Assembly (NCBI GenBank): GCA_032622095.1
Contig: CP136069.1
Span: forward strand, 169,376,394-169,440,393
Direction: 5' to 3'
Source of the DNA: Siphonodentalium dalli
Taxonomy: Eukaryota; Mollusca; Scaphopoda; Gadilida; Siphonodentaliidae
DNA length: 64,000 bases
Part shown: piece after piece, positions 33,301 through 45,661 of the stretch
How positions within the stretch are numbered: position 1 is the stretch's first letter
Layout: every line of letters starts with the position of its first letter
Program-made: the position numbers and the translations under genes
Notes under the pieces: model-generated
What the model was told of the DNA's origin: nothing
What the model saw: only the letters and a program-made list of their open reading frames with translations
Database searches by the model: none

Positions 33301-33864
33301 CTATTTGCAACAGTTCGAACTCTCCGGCACCTTTTCGTGATAATAACTCTCTCAAATGTTCAATCGAATCAGTCTCGAAATACAAATTGAATGCAGTTTC
33401 TAGCTAAAAGACTTTAATCGGTTTAGAGACTTATTCCAAAGTTAACCTGAGAAAAATTGATTTTAAGTTTATTGACTCTCGCACCTAAGTAAGCCGCGGC
33501 CAAGTGCGAACGTTTCCCCGAGCAAGTCTGCCATGTTCATTACTATTTGGGAAAACAGGAAACACCCAATGATTTACCATCGATGCCAGGAAATTATTCT
33601 CAACTATCTCATATCATTGCGTGCATGTCTCGCGGCTTACGAGATAAACATTCATTCCATGTTCACACACACCACATATTAAAGCGGCACATAATGTTCA
33701 TACTTCATACCTAATTATGATATTCATAGTAAGCTGTATGTGTGTTGTCTAATGCCGGTTCACGCAGGTTGAATCGCGCTTTTCTCTCTCAATTTCTTGT
33801 TGATCCACAATTCTTGAAAACAAATGGCAACGGCCCGGGCCAGAATATGAAACAAACGAGCATC
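33301..33864. other. Unassigned sequence
   Basis: Nothing recognised. Confidence 0.35.
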
Positions 33865-34248
33865 CCCTTTACCCAACAGAACGGCCCTGTGCCAATGCAT
33901 TCTCTTATATATGCGAGTCGACCATAGGTCGCCTCGCATATATAAGAGAATGCATTGGCTTAACACATTCAAAATATAAAATTGTTAAAGAATGTAAGAA
34001 AAAATGGTAAAAAGTGTTTTTTTTAGGCCAATGCATTCTCTTATATATGCGAGGCGACCTATGGTCGACTCGCATATATAAGAGAATGCATTGGCACAGG
34101 GTATAACTGTAACTATCACAATGTGGTCAAGGAGCCGGTTCCAATGATATCCATATTTGTATGGTTCTATTGAGACAGACCGAAGATAGTTTAGGCTGTT
34201 GAAGCTTTATTTGGCCGGTTTTGGCCGGTTTGTTGGGTAAAGGGTTAA
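33865..34248 (+). mobile_element. Family A double-hairpin MITE (384 bp)
   Basis: It begins CCCCTTTACCCAACAG (left TTAA altered) and ends GTTGGGTAAAGGGTTAA. Both 69 bp hairpins are intact (about 33890-33958 and 34027-34095), followed by the GGCCGGTTTTGGCCGG motif. Confidence 0.87.
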
Positions 34249-35628
34249 AGTTACAATATGTGAATGCAGAGACCTTATTTCGTATGTGATTATGATTAAT
34301 TATACTCCATATACTTGATTTAAATACGTGTCACCCCTTTGACCTAATAAAAATATACTATATTGTTTAAGAAAGTATATATCAAACTATATCGCAACGA
34401 CAGCTCCCAATTATGACTACTCATTAAATGTATATATTTATAAGTAGACATTTACTATATATATTTTTGTTCGTCTATGAATAATTGCCACGATTGAAAA
34501 TGATATTGATGTATATACTTCAATGTTTGTGTATTACTGTGGTAGAGGAGCAATGACTAAGTGCTATCACTTGTGGTCCGATCCCTTTGTGATATAATTA
34601 TTTCAATAAAATATGTTTAATCTTAATACTCCATACACAAGGATTCGTCGATAGAGTAGACCATAGTCGTAATATTGTGGTAATTAGGTCAAACGTACAT
34701 CCGGTTAACTGAGAAATCCACCATGTCACATGTTGGCAGCCTCGCACTTCTGAAACCGAATAAAACATTAGAAACTGTTCCTTTTGGTACAACGTATTAT
34801 ACAATATAAACTACCAACATCAAACTATTTAAAGAGAAACTTATGCCAATTTCAATAAATTCCCGGTAACAACAACGATCTAATATCGATAATAATTAGA
34901 AAAATAATTAAATTTAGTCGAAGATGTTATCTGTAAATGTTCAGGTCAAAATGTTATCATAAATCAATTTTAATAATATAATATAATTTAGGTTATGACT
35001 GAAGCCCCAAACTAAGTTACGAATTTCTTCGTAACGAAGTAATCAAATTAATTGCATGGATAATGGATTTTTTTTTTAAACATTTGGAACACATCGGGTA
35101 AAACTTTATGTCGATACATAAAGACAACTCGCTGACTATACCATAAAATGAATACATTTCTGGGACATGTATTCATATAATATACCATTTTATTTGATTC
35201 ATTTACCTAAACATAGTACGAGAATATATCGACGACGAGCGTTCTATTCATTGCATTCCGGTTTATTGCCATCCATAAAATAGTTGTATTCCCGTCGGTT
35301 CGTACTCAGATGTGAATGTTAACAGATTTTGGTCGACTAACATGTTTTATTCCTGAGCGATGTCAATTTTCATTGATTCTCATACTTGGCATATTGGTAA
35401 AGTTCTTGCTATTACTTCAGGCTAAACAAATCCCTCAAATAATGGAAATTTGAATACCCCCCCCCCCCCCTTTGAAAGACATGACTGAGATAATGTTGTT
35501 TTATGGGGGAGCGATGAGTATTTAACTGAAATTAACTATCATATTTCATGGCGCTGGGGGAGTTCTTCGTTTATGACAGAGAGTGCGGACGAAGAAGCTT
35601 AAGTCCCAACGGGACCAGCCGACATCAT
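34249..35628. other. Unassigned, strongly AT-rich; C-run at 35456-35470
   Basis: No coding or repeat family recognised. A small palindrome, GAATTTCTTCGTAACGAAG-type, occurs near 35025-35040. Confidence 0.4.
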
Positions 35629-35838
35629 AGGGACAACCCGATCCCGAGACAACCCGATCCTGGGACAATCCGGCACATGGACAACCAGGCACATGGACAA
35701 TCCGACCCAGGGACAATCCGACACATGGACAACCCGATCCAAGGACGACCCGACTCACGTACAACCCGACCCAAGGACAACCCGACCCAAGGAAAACCCG
35801 ACCAATGACAACCCGACCAATGGACAACCCGACCCAAA
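35629..35838. repeat. ~18-19 bp minisatellite
   Basis: Degenerate copies of GGACAACCCGACCCAA occupy about 210 bp, with variants ACAATCCGACACAT. The open frames on both strands (RQPDPGTIR-like and GSGCPWVGL-like) follow from the repeat. Confidence 0.9.
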
Positions 35839-36028
35839 ATAAAGAGTAAAATATACCTTATCGTCATATTATTTTCTTTGTTGCCCGTCTCTCCAGGACT
35901 GTATTTTCCCATATTTATATAATTATTCTATATAAATTTCACGCACAGTTCCTATGAATCACTGATTATAATAAAATTAATGCATTTGATTAACTCTCAG
36001 ATATATTAATATACAGTTGTCGTCCGCG
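35839..36028. other. Unassigned sequence
   Basis: Nothing recognised. Confidence 0.3.
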
Positions 36029-36126
36029 ATTGAGTGAGACATGGGGATTTGTCGACCGCTCGAGACCTGGAATGTCACCCGAGGGCCGCCAGGTCGAGAG
36101 CGGCGACAAATCCCCGTGTCTCAAGT
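36029..36126. repeat. ~98 bp near-palindromic hairpin element
   Basis: The arms TTGAGTGAGACATGGGGATT and AATCCCCGTGTCTCAA pair; inner arms TTTGTCGACCGCTCGAGACC and GGTCGAGAGCGGCGACAAA also pair. The head is TGGAATGTCACCCGAGGGCC. The frame at 36030 is a by-product. Confidence 0.75.
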
Positions 36127-37377
36127 TTTGTTATCTGACAAAGGAGTACACACGAACCTTCTTAATGTCATGCCTAAGTACGCGCGTATATTCATTAATC
36201 CAGCTCGTTCACATTTTGGATTAATTGATACATCCATCATTTGCGGAGCGATTGGTTCGGTTAGTTTGCTGGTCGCATGGTGAGAATCGGTTCACGGAAG
36301 GAGGAGTAAAGCAATTTCGAAGTAGAGTAGCCACGTTGTAGTGGTGCCAACAGAAATTGACAACTGTTACAGACTGTTACGCAACATAAGGGTATTCCTG
36401 TGAAGTCGGAGGAATGTATAACCGAAGAAAATTGTCGATTGATATATAGTAAAGAGTGGCTATTTGATATTTAGAGCTTAGTATACATAAACGTATTTGT
36501 GACGTATGTACATCTTGTGTGCAAATGTCTACAGTACATACCAACTGCTTAATAAGGTTTATCTATTTGTTTCACGGTATTCATTATCGATATAAAAAGG
36601 TCCAATAGGAACATTACACCTTATAAGGGATTTAAACCCGTGATAACACCATTTATACATAGCGTGCTTTAATTGCAAATTAAAGACAACAATTATGCAA
36701 ATTAGAAAACACCACAGTTCTCGGTTGTTACGAAACAGTGCGGTTTATAAAATTGCGTGTTTTCGGAAATTATTAGAGAGCTGTGATGTAATCTCTGCGC
36801 GTTTAGTTCTTCATAGTTCTATGTTTACTGGTAACAGCTGAGCGGTCAACAACTGCCAAAATGTTACCCTCGAGGGTAACAAGTGATTAGCGGCCCGCCA
36901 TGTGACGCAACATCAGCGAATCAGAAGAGAGGAAATGGGATGAAGATAACAATCCTATTTAATATATATGAAACACCAGTTTAGCAACACTGACGGTTTC
37001 CTCATATTTTATGCTTTGTGACAGTTGCGCAATCACTGGTGATGTCACACGTTTTTGAGAGGAAGTGGTGTTCTCCTAAGTTAATTGTGATGTCACAGAA
37101 CAAAAAATATATTCTGCTTTTAATTTTCTTATTGTTTTGTGACGTTCCCTGACGTTCCCATAAAAATAACATGTGATACCATGCACCAGGGATTTCACAG
37201 GTGCTCCCAATCATGAAATGTGGTGAAAGATTCAGTATTCACCGACTTACGTGTTATTTATTATGAAGAAAAAAAATAATGTTGAACAATCCTTTGTCTT
37301 GAGAGATCTGACAAAACTCGGGTATATAAAAATGCCCTATCCGATTTGACACTAAATTAGTCGAACTTTTCTATGTT
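36127..37377. other. Unassigned sequence (1.25 kb)
   Basis: No gene, RNA or known repeat seen. Confidence 0.4.
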
Positions 37378-37536
37378 AAAGAGGTACTGTACACTAAATC
37401 CGGCCATTTATGGGACCATCTCCTTTTATACTCATTTCCATTATAATTACCATGTTAGTACCGTGCGTAGAGCCCATGAGTGTATTTTGGACTAATCCAT
37501 GGCTCATTCATTTAAATTGTTGCATATATTCTGTTG

Positions 37537-37540
<4 letters not shown>
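37378..37540 (+). mobile_element. Family C element, left part, interrupted
   Basis: It matches 16046-16260: ACTAAATCCGGCCATTTATG at the start, CTAATCCATGGCTCA and TGTTGCATATATTC towards the end. It breaks off at GTTGAGTA, exactly where the LINE tail begins; the intact copy continues with TAACAGGATATGG. Confidence 0.7.
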
Positions 37541-37584
<44 letters not shown>

Positions 37585-38150
37585 GATACATTTAGAACGC
37601 ATTATACAATAAATTAGTTTCAATGCGCTTACAATACAAACATGGCACACATCCTAAAATAATAATGCACAAATGGATAAAATTATATACAAACAACCTA
37701 ACTAGATAATACCAACTTAACCTAATAATCAACCGCAGTAAGGCAATAATAACAGCTAGACCATTTAAAATACACGAAGATATACGATTGAATCACAGCT
37801 AAAATTATATGGTGAAAGTAAAAGTTAATATATGGGTTAAACGGTCTAGACTCGCACGCACATAACAGACTCTGGTAAACAGCTATCGAAGAACACCTTT
37901 TTTTGGCAGGTTGAAGCATATCTCGAACAAGTGAGTCTTAAGTTTTGACTTGAATTTGGGGAAAGGAGCACAATTCCGGATGTCCATTGGAAGTCTATTC
38001 CAGTTGTTGATGGAAGTCTCTTGGAAGCACCTAATTCCGTAGTTGATGTTAGGCTTCCTGGTCGCTCTGCGGATATGGAGATGGTCCCACAAATGGTCGG
38101 ATTTAGCGTTCAGTCTCCCTTTAATGATCAGGTTCCAAGGCAAAAGATAA
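37541..38150 (-). mobile_element. 5'-truncated CR1/L2-like LINE with (AAT)n tail
   Basis: On the minus strand the coding end (38143-37883) is followed by ~300 bp of 3' UTR and an (ATA/AAT)n tail, seen here as the TTA-repeat at 37541-37583. Such simple-repeat tails are usual in CR1/L2 LINEs. The element interrupts a family C MITE. Confidence 0.75.
37883..38143 (-). pseudogene. LINE reverse transcriptase C-terminus
   Basis: An 86-residue frame contains LWDHLHIRRATRKPNINYGI, CFQETSINNWNRLPMDIRN and KFKSKLKTHLFEICF, matching the end of CR1/L2-like RT proteins (WNxLP-DIR, then FKSKLKTHLF). The catalytic core is absent. The frame is intact over this short length, so the copy may be fairly recent. 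Confidence 0.8.
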
Positions 38151-38494
38151 ACGAAAAAATACTTGCAATACTGTTATTCGTATAGCACAGACATCGCGAA
38201 AAAACATACTAAAATCCACCATTTAACGTTGAAAACATGTACAAATGTTCATAATTTATAATGTGCTTTATTATCTTTCAGTGTTTGAGTGGCGGGGGGG
38301 GGGGGGGGCATGGACGTTCTTATAAGAGACGGTCATTGAAATTTGTGCTTGGCTGACAAAAATTCTAAATTTGTTAAATCTTCCTCTTTGGAAAGTTGAT
38401 ATATTGACACCAAAACTACTATCATAGATCCGAACTAATTATTTTATGGTACTGAATACGTATATAATGTGGGTTATGGTGTCAAATCGTGCAT
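38151..38494. other. Unassigned; repeat shared with 5850-5948 and a G-run
   Basis: 38150-38250 aligns with 5850-5948. A ~15-base G-run lies at about 38295-38309. Confidence 0.4.
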
Positions 38495-38996
38495 CTTTAA
38501 AGGCACGGGCGGCGTTCGATGCAGAAATATTCATATTTGTTCAAATCGCCGTCAAAAGAAGGAATATTAAAACATATATAGTTTTGTTCATATGCCAAAC
38601 ATAATCAGCGCGTAAATAGTATATTGTCGTCAAGACGTACGGTGGTGTACGTAAATAAGAACCTGCTCGTGTTACAGAAGTTTTGCTTCTGTTTACATAG
38701 CACAGCGCAATTCTATTGGTTAATCACACACACATGATATAAACGCTCTTTATTATTTCCATATCAGGAAAACCGTAACAAATAACGCTCTTTATGTTTA
38801 CCATATCCGGATCTAAACAAAAGCCAGATTCTGTACCGTTTTTTGCTTTTGTTTACATATCAACGGGAAAAACATCTGACAATAACATACTGTTTATGCC
38901 ATATTTCTGATTGGTATAAGAACAAGGTCTGTCCATATGTTACTATTCTTTCTGTTTATGGCGGTTTTTGGCGGAGCTGAATATTTTAACAGCATT
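38495..38996 (+). mobile_element. Family B MITE, near full length (~500 bp)
   Basis: It starts TTTAAAGGCACGGGCGGCG and has paired AACGCTCTTTAT boxes at about 38743 and 38785. The right half reads through TTTCTGTTTATGGCGG to a degraded terminus near ATTCGCCATCC. Confidence 0.82.
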
Positions 38997-39689
38997 CGCC
39001 ATCCTATATATTTTAACATTCACTTTTGAATAAAAGTTTATGACATTTAAATGTGCTGATTTGGATACAAGCGGATTTAGAGTTGGCCGCATAAACCCAT
39101 ACTTTCATTCCAAAAAACTAATCCTTTGTACGCAGACAGTGCATGATCGCTGCTATGTGCCTGAAGACACGCGAGTGAAAAAGAACTCCGCATAAGGGAT
39201 TTAGGGACGCCTTATATATGCGATCCTTTACAGAGACTTGTTTGGTTTGTCGGGAATAATCGTGTTTTCAGCGTCATTGCCATATTACGACATTGTTAAT
39301 ACTTTCATAAGGCATCACAAACTATTTTCATGGAATGTAACTCCAGTGCACCAGGAAACAACCAGCTCCTAGTAAAAAAAAACTGACAAACCTGCATGAA
39401 TTATTCAGAGGTACAAAGTATTTAGCAGTAGTCTGGTTCTTCGACAGTAGACGATGGATGTGAGAACTAGCAGGAAAAACAATCATCAACGTTTGCTTCT
39501 TGGCGATTGATTTGCAAACTTATGTCACATCTACACGTACTGTACATTATTCTAAACTCAAGAGTTCAGCATATTACGTGGTTATTATTAACACTTGATT
39601 TTAGAGTTATCCATCTTTATCTGCAAGACCGTCCGTTTGATCTCGTGTTTCTGGCCTAGAAACAATTGAAATAACAAACTTCAAAAATC
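38997..39689. other. Unassigned sequence
   Basis: Nothing recognised. Confidence 0.35.
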
Positions 39690-39790
39690 GATATCTGATC
39701 AATCTGAGCTTTGATGGGTAGGTTCCTCGACTCGAATCAAATATTTTTTTACCCCCGAAGCCAAAGAAATAGTAATTTGGGAGCGTCTGA
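39690..39790 (+). repeat. ~100 bp dispersed repeat, copy 1
   Basis: GAGCTTTGATGGGTAGGTTC and CTCGACTC, followed by AAATAT, ACCC, GAA and a TAATTTGGG-type end, align with 45018-45105. Confidence 0.5.
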
Positions 39791-39953
39791 TCGGATTGAG
39801 TACCTTTAACAACAATATCAAGCACGTAGATCGTTCCATTTCAGATAACCGAATGTCTCACATTTGTAAGTATATAGCCATCAACTCGTGAGAACTTTAT
39901 CGACGTAAACAAAAAAGAAATGATTTCGCCAAATAGAGCAATATAAATCGTAT

Positions 39954-40329
39954 TTAACCCTTTACCCAACAGAAGGGCCCTGTGCCAATGCATTCTCTTA
40001 TATATGCGAGTCGACCATAGGTCGCCTCGCATATATAAGAGAATGCATTGGCTTAACACATTAAAAATTATAAAATTATAAAATTGTAAGAAAAGTTTTT
40101 TTTTTAGGCCAATGCATTCTCTTATATATGCGAGGCGACCTATGGTCGACTCGCATATATAAGAGAATGCATTGGCACAGGGTATAACTGTAACTATCAC
40201 AATGTGGCCAAGGAGTCGGTTCCAATGATATCCATATTTGTATGGTTCTATTGAGACAGACCGAAGATATTTTAGGCTGTTGAAGCTTTATTTGGCCGGT
40301 TTTGGCCGGTTTGTTGGGTAAAGGGTTAA
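39954..40329 (+). mobile_element. Family A double-hairpin MITE (376 bp), complete
   Basis: TTAACCCTTTACCCAACAG at the start and GTTGGGTAAAGGGTTAA at the end; two intact hairpins at about 39984-40052 and 40108-40176. The cleanest example of the family in the window, with TTAA on both sides. Confidence 0.9.
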
Positions 40330-41789
40330 GGAAATAATTTGCTTGTTGCCAATATTTGAATATAACAATTATGGGAGTAACCATTGTGTTCTCTATTATC
40401 GTTTGATCACCCGGCGAAGTGTTCCACGTCACGTTAAAGTATCTGCTTATATGGACCGGACTTGTCATAGCATAAGACCTTATACTTCAAACCAAAGCTC
40501 ACATTAACTACATCTTGAATGTTTTTCGGGGTTAGATAAAACGTGAAACGTTTTGTTGCATTCATAAACTGTTGTTTCCATGAGCTAATGTGGTAGTAAA
40601 GTGCCTACCATATTATCATGTGAATGGCGGAACTGTCCATGCTAGTACCCGCGAATCAAATATAACACCGGATGTTATAACTAATAAAGTGATTAACCAG
40701 GATAGCACATATTGTGTGAACTTTCCAGTCACTCACGATCGCTTGGTTGTTTCTATGTAGAGTGGAGTGGTGTCTTCATAATCTATTTCATCCATGGCTT
40801 ATGCTGAATCTTAAATGTTGATAGTTGTAGAATAATGCAGACAATTCCCACTATCATAAATAAAATGTAACGCTTTGATCATGCATGGTACATTCACCAA
40901 CACAAGCAATACATACTTTTGGGGTGATTATTTTCGGATTCCTGTCATGTGAAGAATTTGAGAACCAAACAACGGTTTTTTGTTGATTTCTTGCATGTAT
41001 ATACATAGACATCATAATGAAGTTATTGTGAGGCTTATTTGAAATGCAGTACTGTAAGCTATGCAAAAGAGTAAAGACAATAACATATGTTGCCAATATC
41101 AATCACCACTCAACCCGCAAACTCCTCAAACAACGTCCTTGGATTGTTGAGTAGTTGAATAGTTGGTATGTTGTGTTGTTTGTTGTATGATATTTAGTGT
41201 ATTAAGTTACAGTGAATCTATATTATTTCTAAATTTATTGTGGCCATATTGGTTATCTAAAATGTATGAATTTGAATGAGAAAAGTTTTTTTCCTATCTA
41301 GTTTATACGTGGATTTTGTCAATCTGAGGTCTCACTTAGATACCTACCGACTGTGTGGATATCTAGTTATCCGTGTAATATATGTCTAGTTGACGCTTAA
41401 AGATACAAAATCCATCCGATTCGATAGTAACCGTATCATCCAGTTACAACAACTGAATTTCACCAAAAGCCGGGTTAGTTATCCCCAATAGTTTATATCA
41501 ATAAATACTCACAGCAATAACAATTACGATATGTTTGCCGAAAAATTCCTATAATAACCGGTTTTCTTGGCAGTTTGGATGAGCGAGTGTGGTTTACAAC
41601 TTCCAAATATGGTGATTCCTAGTTCAAATTGGAACTGCTCAACACGTACATGTAAACACATAGTATTTCCACCTGTAACCAGAATGGTGCCATATAACAT
41701 GTCTATTTGCATGAATATAACATATTTACCGATTCGTAAATATTTATATGTATGTATCAGTACTTCAACTGTTACAGCATACCGTAATC
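40330..41789. other. Unassigned sequence (1.46 kb)
   Basis: No supported gene or repeat family. Confidence 0.4.
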
Positions 41790-42438
41790 TTGTTGATGAC
41801 GACCACGAGTGGATCCGGAGTAGAATAGTCCCAACGCCCCACTGTGAGGGGTAAGAATCCCCTAATGTGGCACCCTGTTTTCCGTGGGGTGCATCCCGTG
41901 AGGTTTGGTATAATAGTCCTGGAGGTACCAGGGCGGCGGTATCACGTGAGGCATCGACCTGTGGAAACAGTTTAGCTCGTGGTCCTCTTTGGGTCCCACA
42001 TGTCTTCAAGGCGGGCGGTTGAATTGACCCGACTGAATCAATCGGCTAGTCAAGACTCCCCAGTGTTTCAGATTACAATTCTGCCATCTGTTGTATTTTT
42101 GTTCTGGTGTCTAGTTGTGTGTTCTGTTTCTCATGTATGTTGTGCCTTTCATGACTGTTAAATCTTTCAATTTTGTACTGTTCACGTCTATTGTGGCGAG
42201 TTACTGGGAGGCTGCTATATGCAGTGGCTAAACGGGTCACCGCTTCAGCTTTGTGCCAGTCGTTGACCAGACCATAATTCGAATGGTCGTCCGAGGCGGC
42301 GACTGGGCTAGTTGTAGACCATTTGCGTTTCATATGGCAACTAAAAAAAACGTAAGATTGACAACACGTCAAGTTCCACTATTGCTGAGGTCTATCCTCA
42401 GTAACTGGAGTTAATCCCGATGCCAAGAAACCTTATTT
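41790..42438 (+). other. Probable 5' UTR and broken start of LINE
   Basis: This GC-richer stretch leads directly into the ORF1 remnant at 42439 and aligns loosely with 20090-20480 upstream of the other ORF1 remnant. No intact frame. Confidence 0.4.
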
Positions 42439-43353
42439 GTGATTGATAAAACGTCACAAAGCATAGCCGGACAATTTAAATCTGTCAAACTGATCAGGAC
42501 TGGGCCACTAAGTGGCTCTCTTCTGGTCGAATATTCAAGAAATATTCAAACGAACGCTCTTGTGCAATTAACATCTATTGCACACACACCAGTATTGATC
42601 ACTCCTCACTGGACATTGAACATTAGCAGTGCTGTGTTGTGAACGCTGAATAGCGGATTCGTCTGAGATATGTCTGAGTTAGCGACACATGGAGTTACAG
42701 AAGTGGACAGACTTACTAAGACAGTTGATGGACAAAAAGTTCCTTTGAATAGTTGTATTCTGCCATTCAGTCTGTGCGAACATCCACAGACATTGAAAGT
42801 TTGGTATATGAAGAGGGATTTAAGCACATATGTCTCAAACCCATTGCGATGTTTTAAATGCCAGGGGTATGGCCATGGCCAGGAACATTGTAAAAGTAAA
42901 GAACTCATGTGTGCACGATGTTCTATTTCTGGTCATGATCATAAGGATTGTACGAATATTATGAAATGTTCAAACTGTTATGGTTCACACGCTGCAATTG
43001 ATCGTTCATACCCCATTTGGGACTATAAATTCAAGATGCAACGATGTAAATCTGAGATGCATCTGTCATATAGAGATGCTAAGAAAATAGTTGGTCCTCG
43101 GACAACCATTCCACAAGTTACCTACCACTCTGTGTGGACGGAAGTGAACGCTGGTTTGTGGCAAGCTGTTGTAAACAAAAGCCCCCCTCCCCCACAACAG
43201 ACTTACTACTGTACGTATATTGTCATGTTTTCCGTCAACTGTGTAAAAATCCTAGCCCGGGTGCCAACCTGCCTCGATGAGCGGTATGTTCCGCTACATT
43301 TTCGTACTAATTTGGTTTCAGTGTTTTGTCTTTTACTCGTAAATGAAGATTGA
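42439..43353 (+). pseudogene. LINE ORF1 (Gag-like, CCHC zinc knuckles), one break
   Basis: The N-terminal part (42439-42642: FKSVKLIRTG, LLVEYSRNIQTNALVQL, HTPVLITPHWTLN) resembles the RRM-like domain of LINE ORF1. After a break near 42642, the frame 42670-43353 gives LATHGVTEVDRLTKTVDGQK, LKVWYMKRDLSTYVSNPLRC and three knuckles: CFKCQGYGHGQEHC, CARCSISGHDHKDC and CSNCYGSHAAIDRSYPIW (the last lacks its final Cys). An AKKIVG basic stretch follows. Such proteins bind LINE RNA in the cytoplasm. No reverse transcriptase follows; a family B MITE starts 70 bp downstream. It is a decayed copy of a Jockey/CR1-group LINE. Confidence 0.82.
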
Positions 43354-43424
43354 ACCTATTTCCGTGCTAAAAACACGCTACGTTTGCGATCAAAAGCACA
43401 TTTCCCAAACTATATGATGTCGTG

Positions 43425-43927
43425 TTTAAAGGCACGTGAGGCCTTAGTTGTCGAAAATATTCATATTTGTTCCAATCACCGTAAACAGAAAAACATTAAA
43501 ACGCATACAGTTTCGTTCATATATACCATATCCATCGCGTAAACAGCATGTTATCATAAAGATTTACTATATTTTACCTAAGCATGAGCCTGATTGTGTT
43601 ACAGAAGACAACACAATGCTGCTGGCTAATCACACACAAATGGCAGAAACGCTCTTTATTCGTTCCATATCAGGAATTCACCCACAAAGAACGCTCTTTA
43701 TGTTTACCATCATAATATAAACAAACACCAGAAAAGTAACTTTTTATGCTTTTGTTTACATAACAATGGTCAAAAATATGACAATAACATACTGTTTATG
43801 CGATATTTCTTATTTGTATACGGACAAAGTCTGTCTACATTTTGTTGTTCTTTCTGTTTGTGGCGGTTTTTGACTGGTGGAAATATTTTCACAGGATACC
43901 CACCGCCAAGGCCAACCGTACCTTTAA
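43425..43927 (+). mobile_element. Family B MITE, full length (~500 bp)
   Basis: TTTAAAGGCACGTGAGGCC to GGCCAACCGTACCTTTAAT. Nearly identical to 20690-21183. Confidence 0.85.
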
Positions 43928-45017
43928 TAGCAGACATGATTTGGATGTCCCATTGAAAGTCACGCGTAGCGTTTGGACAATGTTTCCTGTTATTTTCGAT
44001 TTCAAATCGTGGTGGTCCAACAAAATTGAACGCTTGGTAAAATCTGTCGAACAGGCATTGAACGACTCGTATTTTTTATTTTTATTGAAAACCTGGTAAA
44101 TTTTAGAGTACACCCTGTAAACTGCCTATTACGGCCGGTTAAATCAGATTGCACGTTTCCAACTTTATTTTCATATGTCACAAATGTTGATTTCGACAAC
44201 ACAACCATTATATTGATACTTGCTCTAACAAATGTTCATTAAAAAGATCAACTGTCAGTCAATATATCAGATGTTAACTTGGAGGGAATGGGAGTCCATG
44301 TATGTTGTGTGGATGGAGGCCTGCTCTTGGGCGATGGATCACCTACTGAGTCAACCACCCGATTGTCAACTTGATTAATTTATTAAGATTCACGCCAGAT
44401 TCAACAGATATTATAAATATCTTATAATTCAGGATGCTTGTTTGCCAGCTACTTCAAATATTATGATATGCCGGAGCCTTTTGTTAAATTAAATTATTTA
44501 TTTTTGCTGATTAATTTTATGCAGGTTTTATATCTTGGCTATTCTCAGTATTGCTGTCTTTTTTTTGGACATTCTGTTTTATGTGTTTGTACAATGGTCA
44601 GTTTCTTAATGTTTCTGATCCCAATAGAGCACTGATTTTGGTGTTTTTATTTGTATATATGTTGTTTCATTTTAATCTAATTCATGGTTACGTCTATACA
44701 CAGTTGCTTCGCTTAATTCTTATTCAGTTTCTCCCAGTAGGGATGTGGCATAACAGCTAAAACGACGCAAACTCCTAACAAAATAAAACAAACAAACAAT
44801 GTTGATGACAATAGTTTTCATCGTTTTATATTCCGAAATTATTTCCGATTGCTACCGATGCACTGACCGTACATAAAGCCGCGATCTTGCGTGACCTTTT
44901 GTAATGGCGCCCTCGCTTGACTGCTATTTCTGGAAGATGTTAGCGGAATATTTGCCAGATCGCCAAATATTTCAGTTGGTGAAAAATAACATATTTCAAA
45001 ATTCTAAATATTATAAC
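43928..45017. other. Unassigned, between two inverted family B copies
   Basis: AT-rich. A hydrophobic frame at 44438-44760 has no recognisable domain and I do not call it. Confidence 0.35.
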
Positions 45018-45105
45018 TCTGAGCTTTGGTGGGTGGGTTCCTCGACTCAATTGAAATATATTTTACCCATGAATCCGGAGAAATTATCATTTAGGGGCGT
45101 TAAAT
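45018..45105 (+). repeat. ~90 bp dispersed repeat, copy 2
   Basis: Aligns with 39690-39790 (GAGCTTTGGTGGGTGGGTTC, CTCGACTC). Confidence 0.5.
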
Positions 45106-45158
45106 CTTTAATTTAAACATCGAACTACCACAGTAACTAGTCACACTACAGAGCTGAC

Positions 45159-45661
45159 ACTTAAAGACACGGTTGGCCTTGGCGGTGGGTATCCTGTGAA
45201 AATATCTCCACCCGTCAAAAACCGCAACAAACAGAAAGAACATCAAAATGTAGATAGACTCTCCGTATACAAATAAGAAATATCGCATAATCATTATGTT
45301 ATGGTCATATGTTTGACCATTGTTATGTAAACAAAAGCATAAAAAGTTACTTTTCTGGTGTTTGTTTATATTATGATTGTAAACATAGAGAGCGTTCTTT
45401 GTTGGTGAATACCTGATATGGAACTAATAAAGAGCGTTTATGCCATTTGTGTGTGATTAGCCAGTAGCATTGTGTTGTCTTCTGTAACACAATCAGGCTC
45501 TTGCTTGGGCAAAATATAGTAGGTCTTTATGATAACATGCTGTTTACGCGATGGTCATGGTATATTTGAACGGAACTGTGTGCGTTTTAATGTTTTTCTG
45601 TTTACGGTGTTTGGAACAAATATGAATATTTTCGACAATTAAGGCCGCACGTGCCTTTAAG
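45159..45661 (-). mobile_element. Family B MITE, full length (~500 bp), minus orientation
   Basis: It runs from ACTTAAAGACACGGTTGGCC to GGCCGCACGTGCCTTTAAG. Same subfamily as 43425-43927, in opposite orientation 1.2 kb away. Confidence 0.85.

Noticed and set aside
35546-35912. Gly/Cys/Val-rich or Pro/Asp/Arg-rich proteins on both strands
   Set aside because: Translations of the 18-19 bp minisatellite.
42606-42908. Minus-strand 100-residue frame
   Set aside because: Antisense shadow of the LINE ORF1.
44438-44760. Hydrophobic frames resembling membrane proteins
   Set aside because: T-rich DNA gives Phe/Leu-rich translations; no start context, family or conservation visible.
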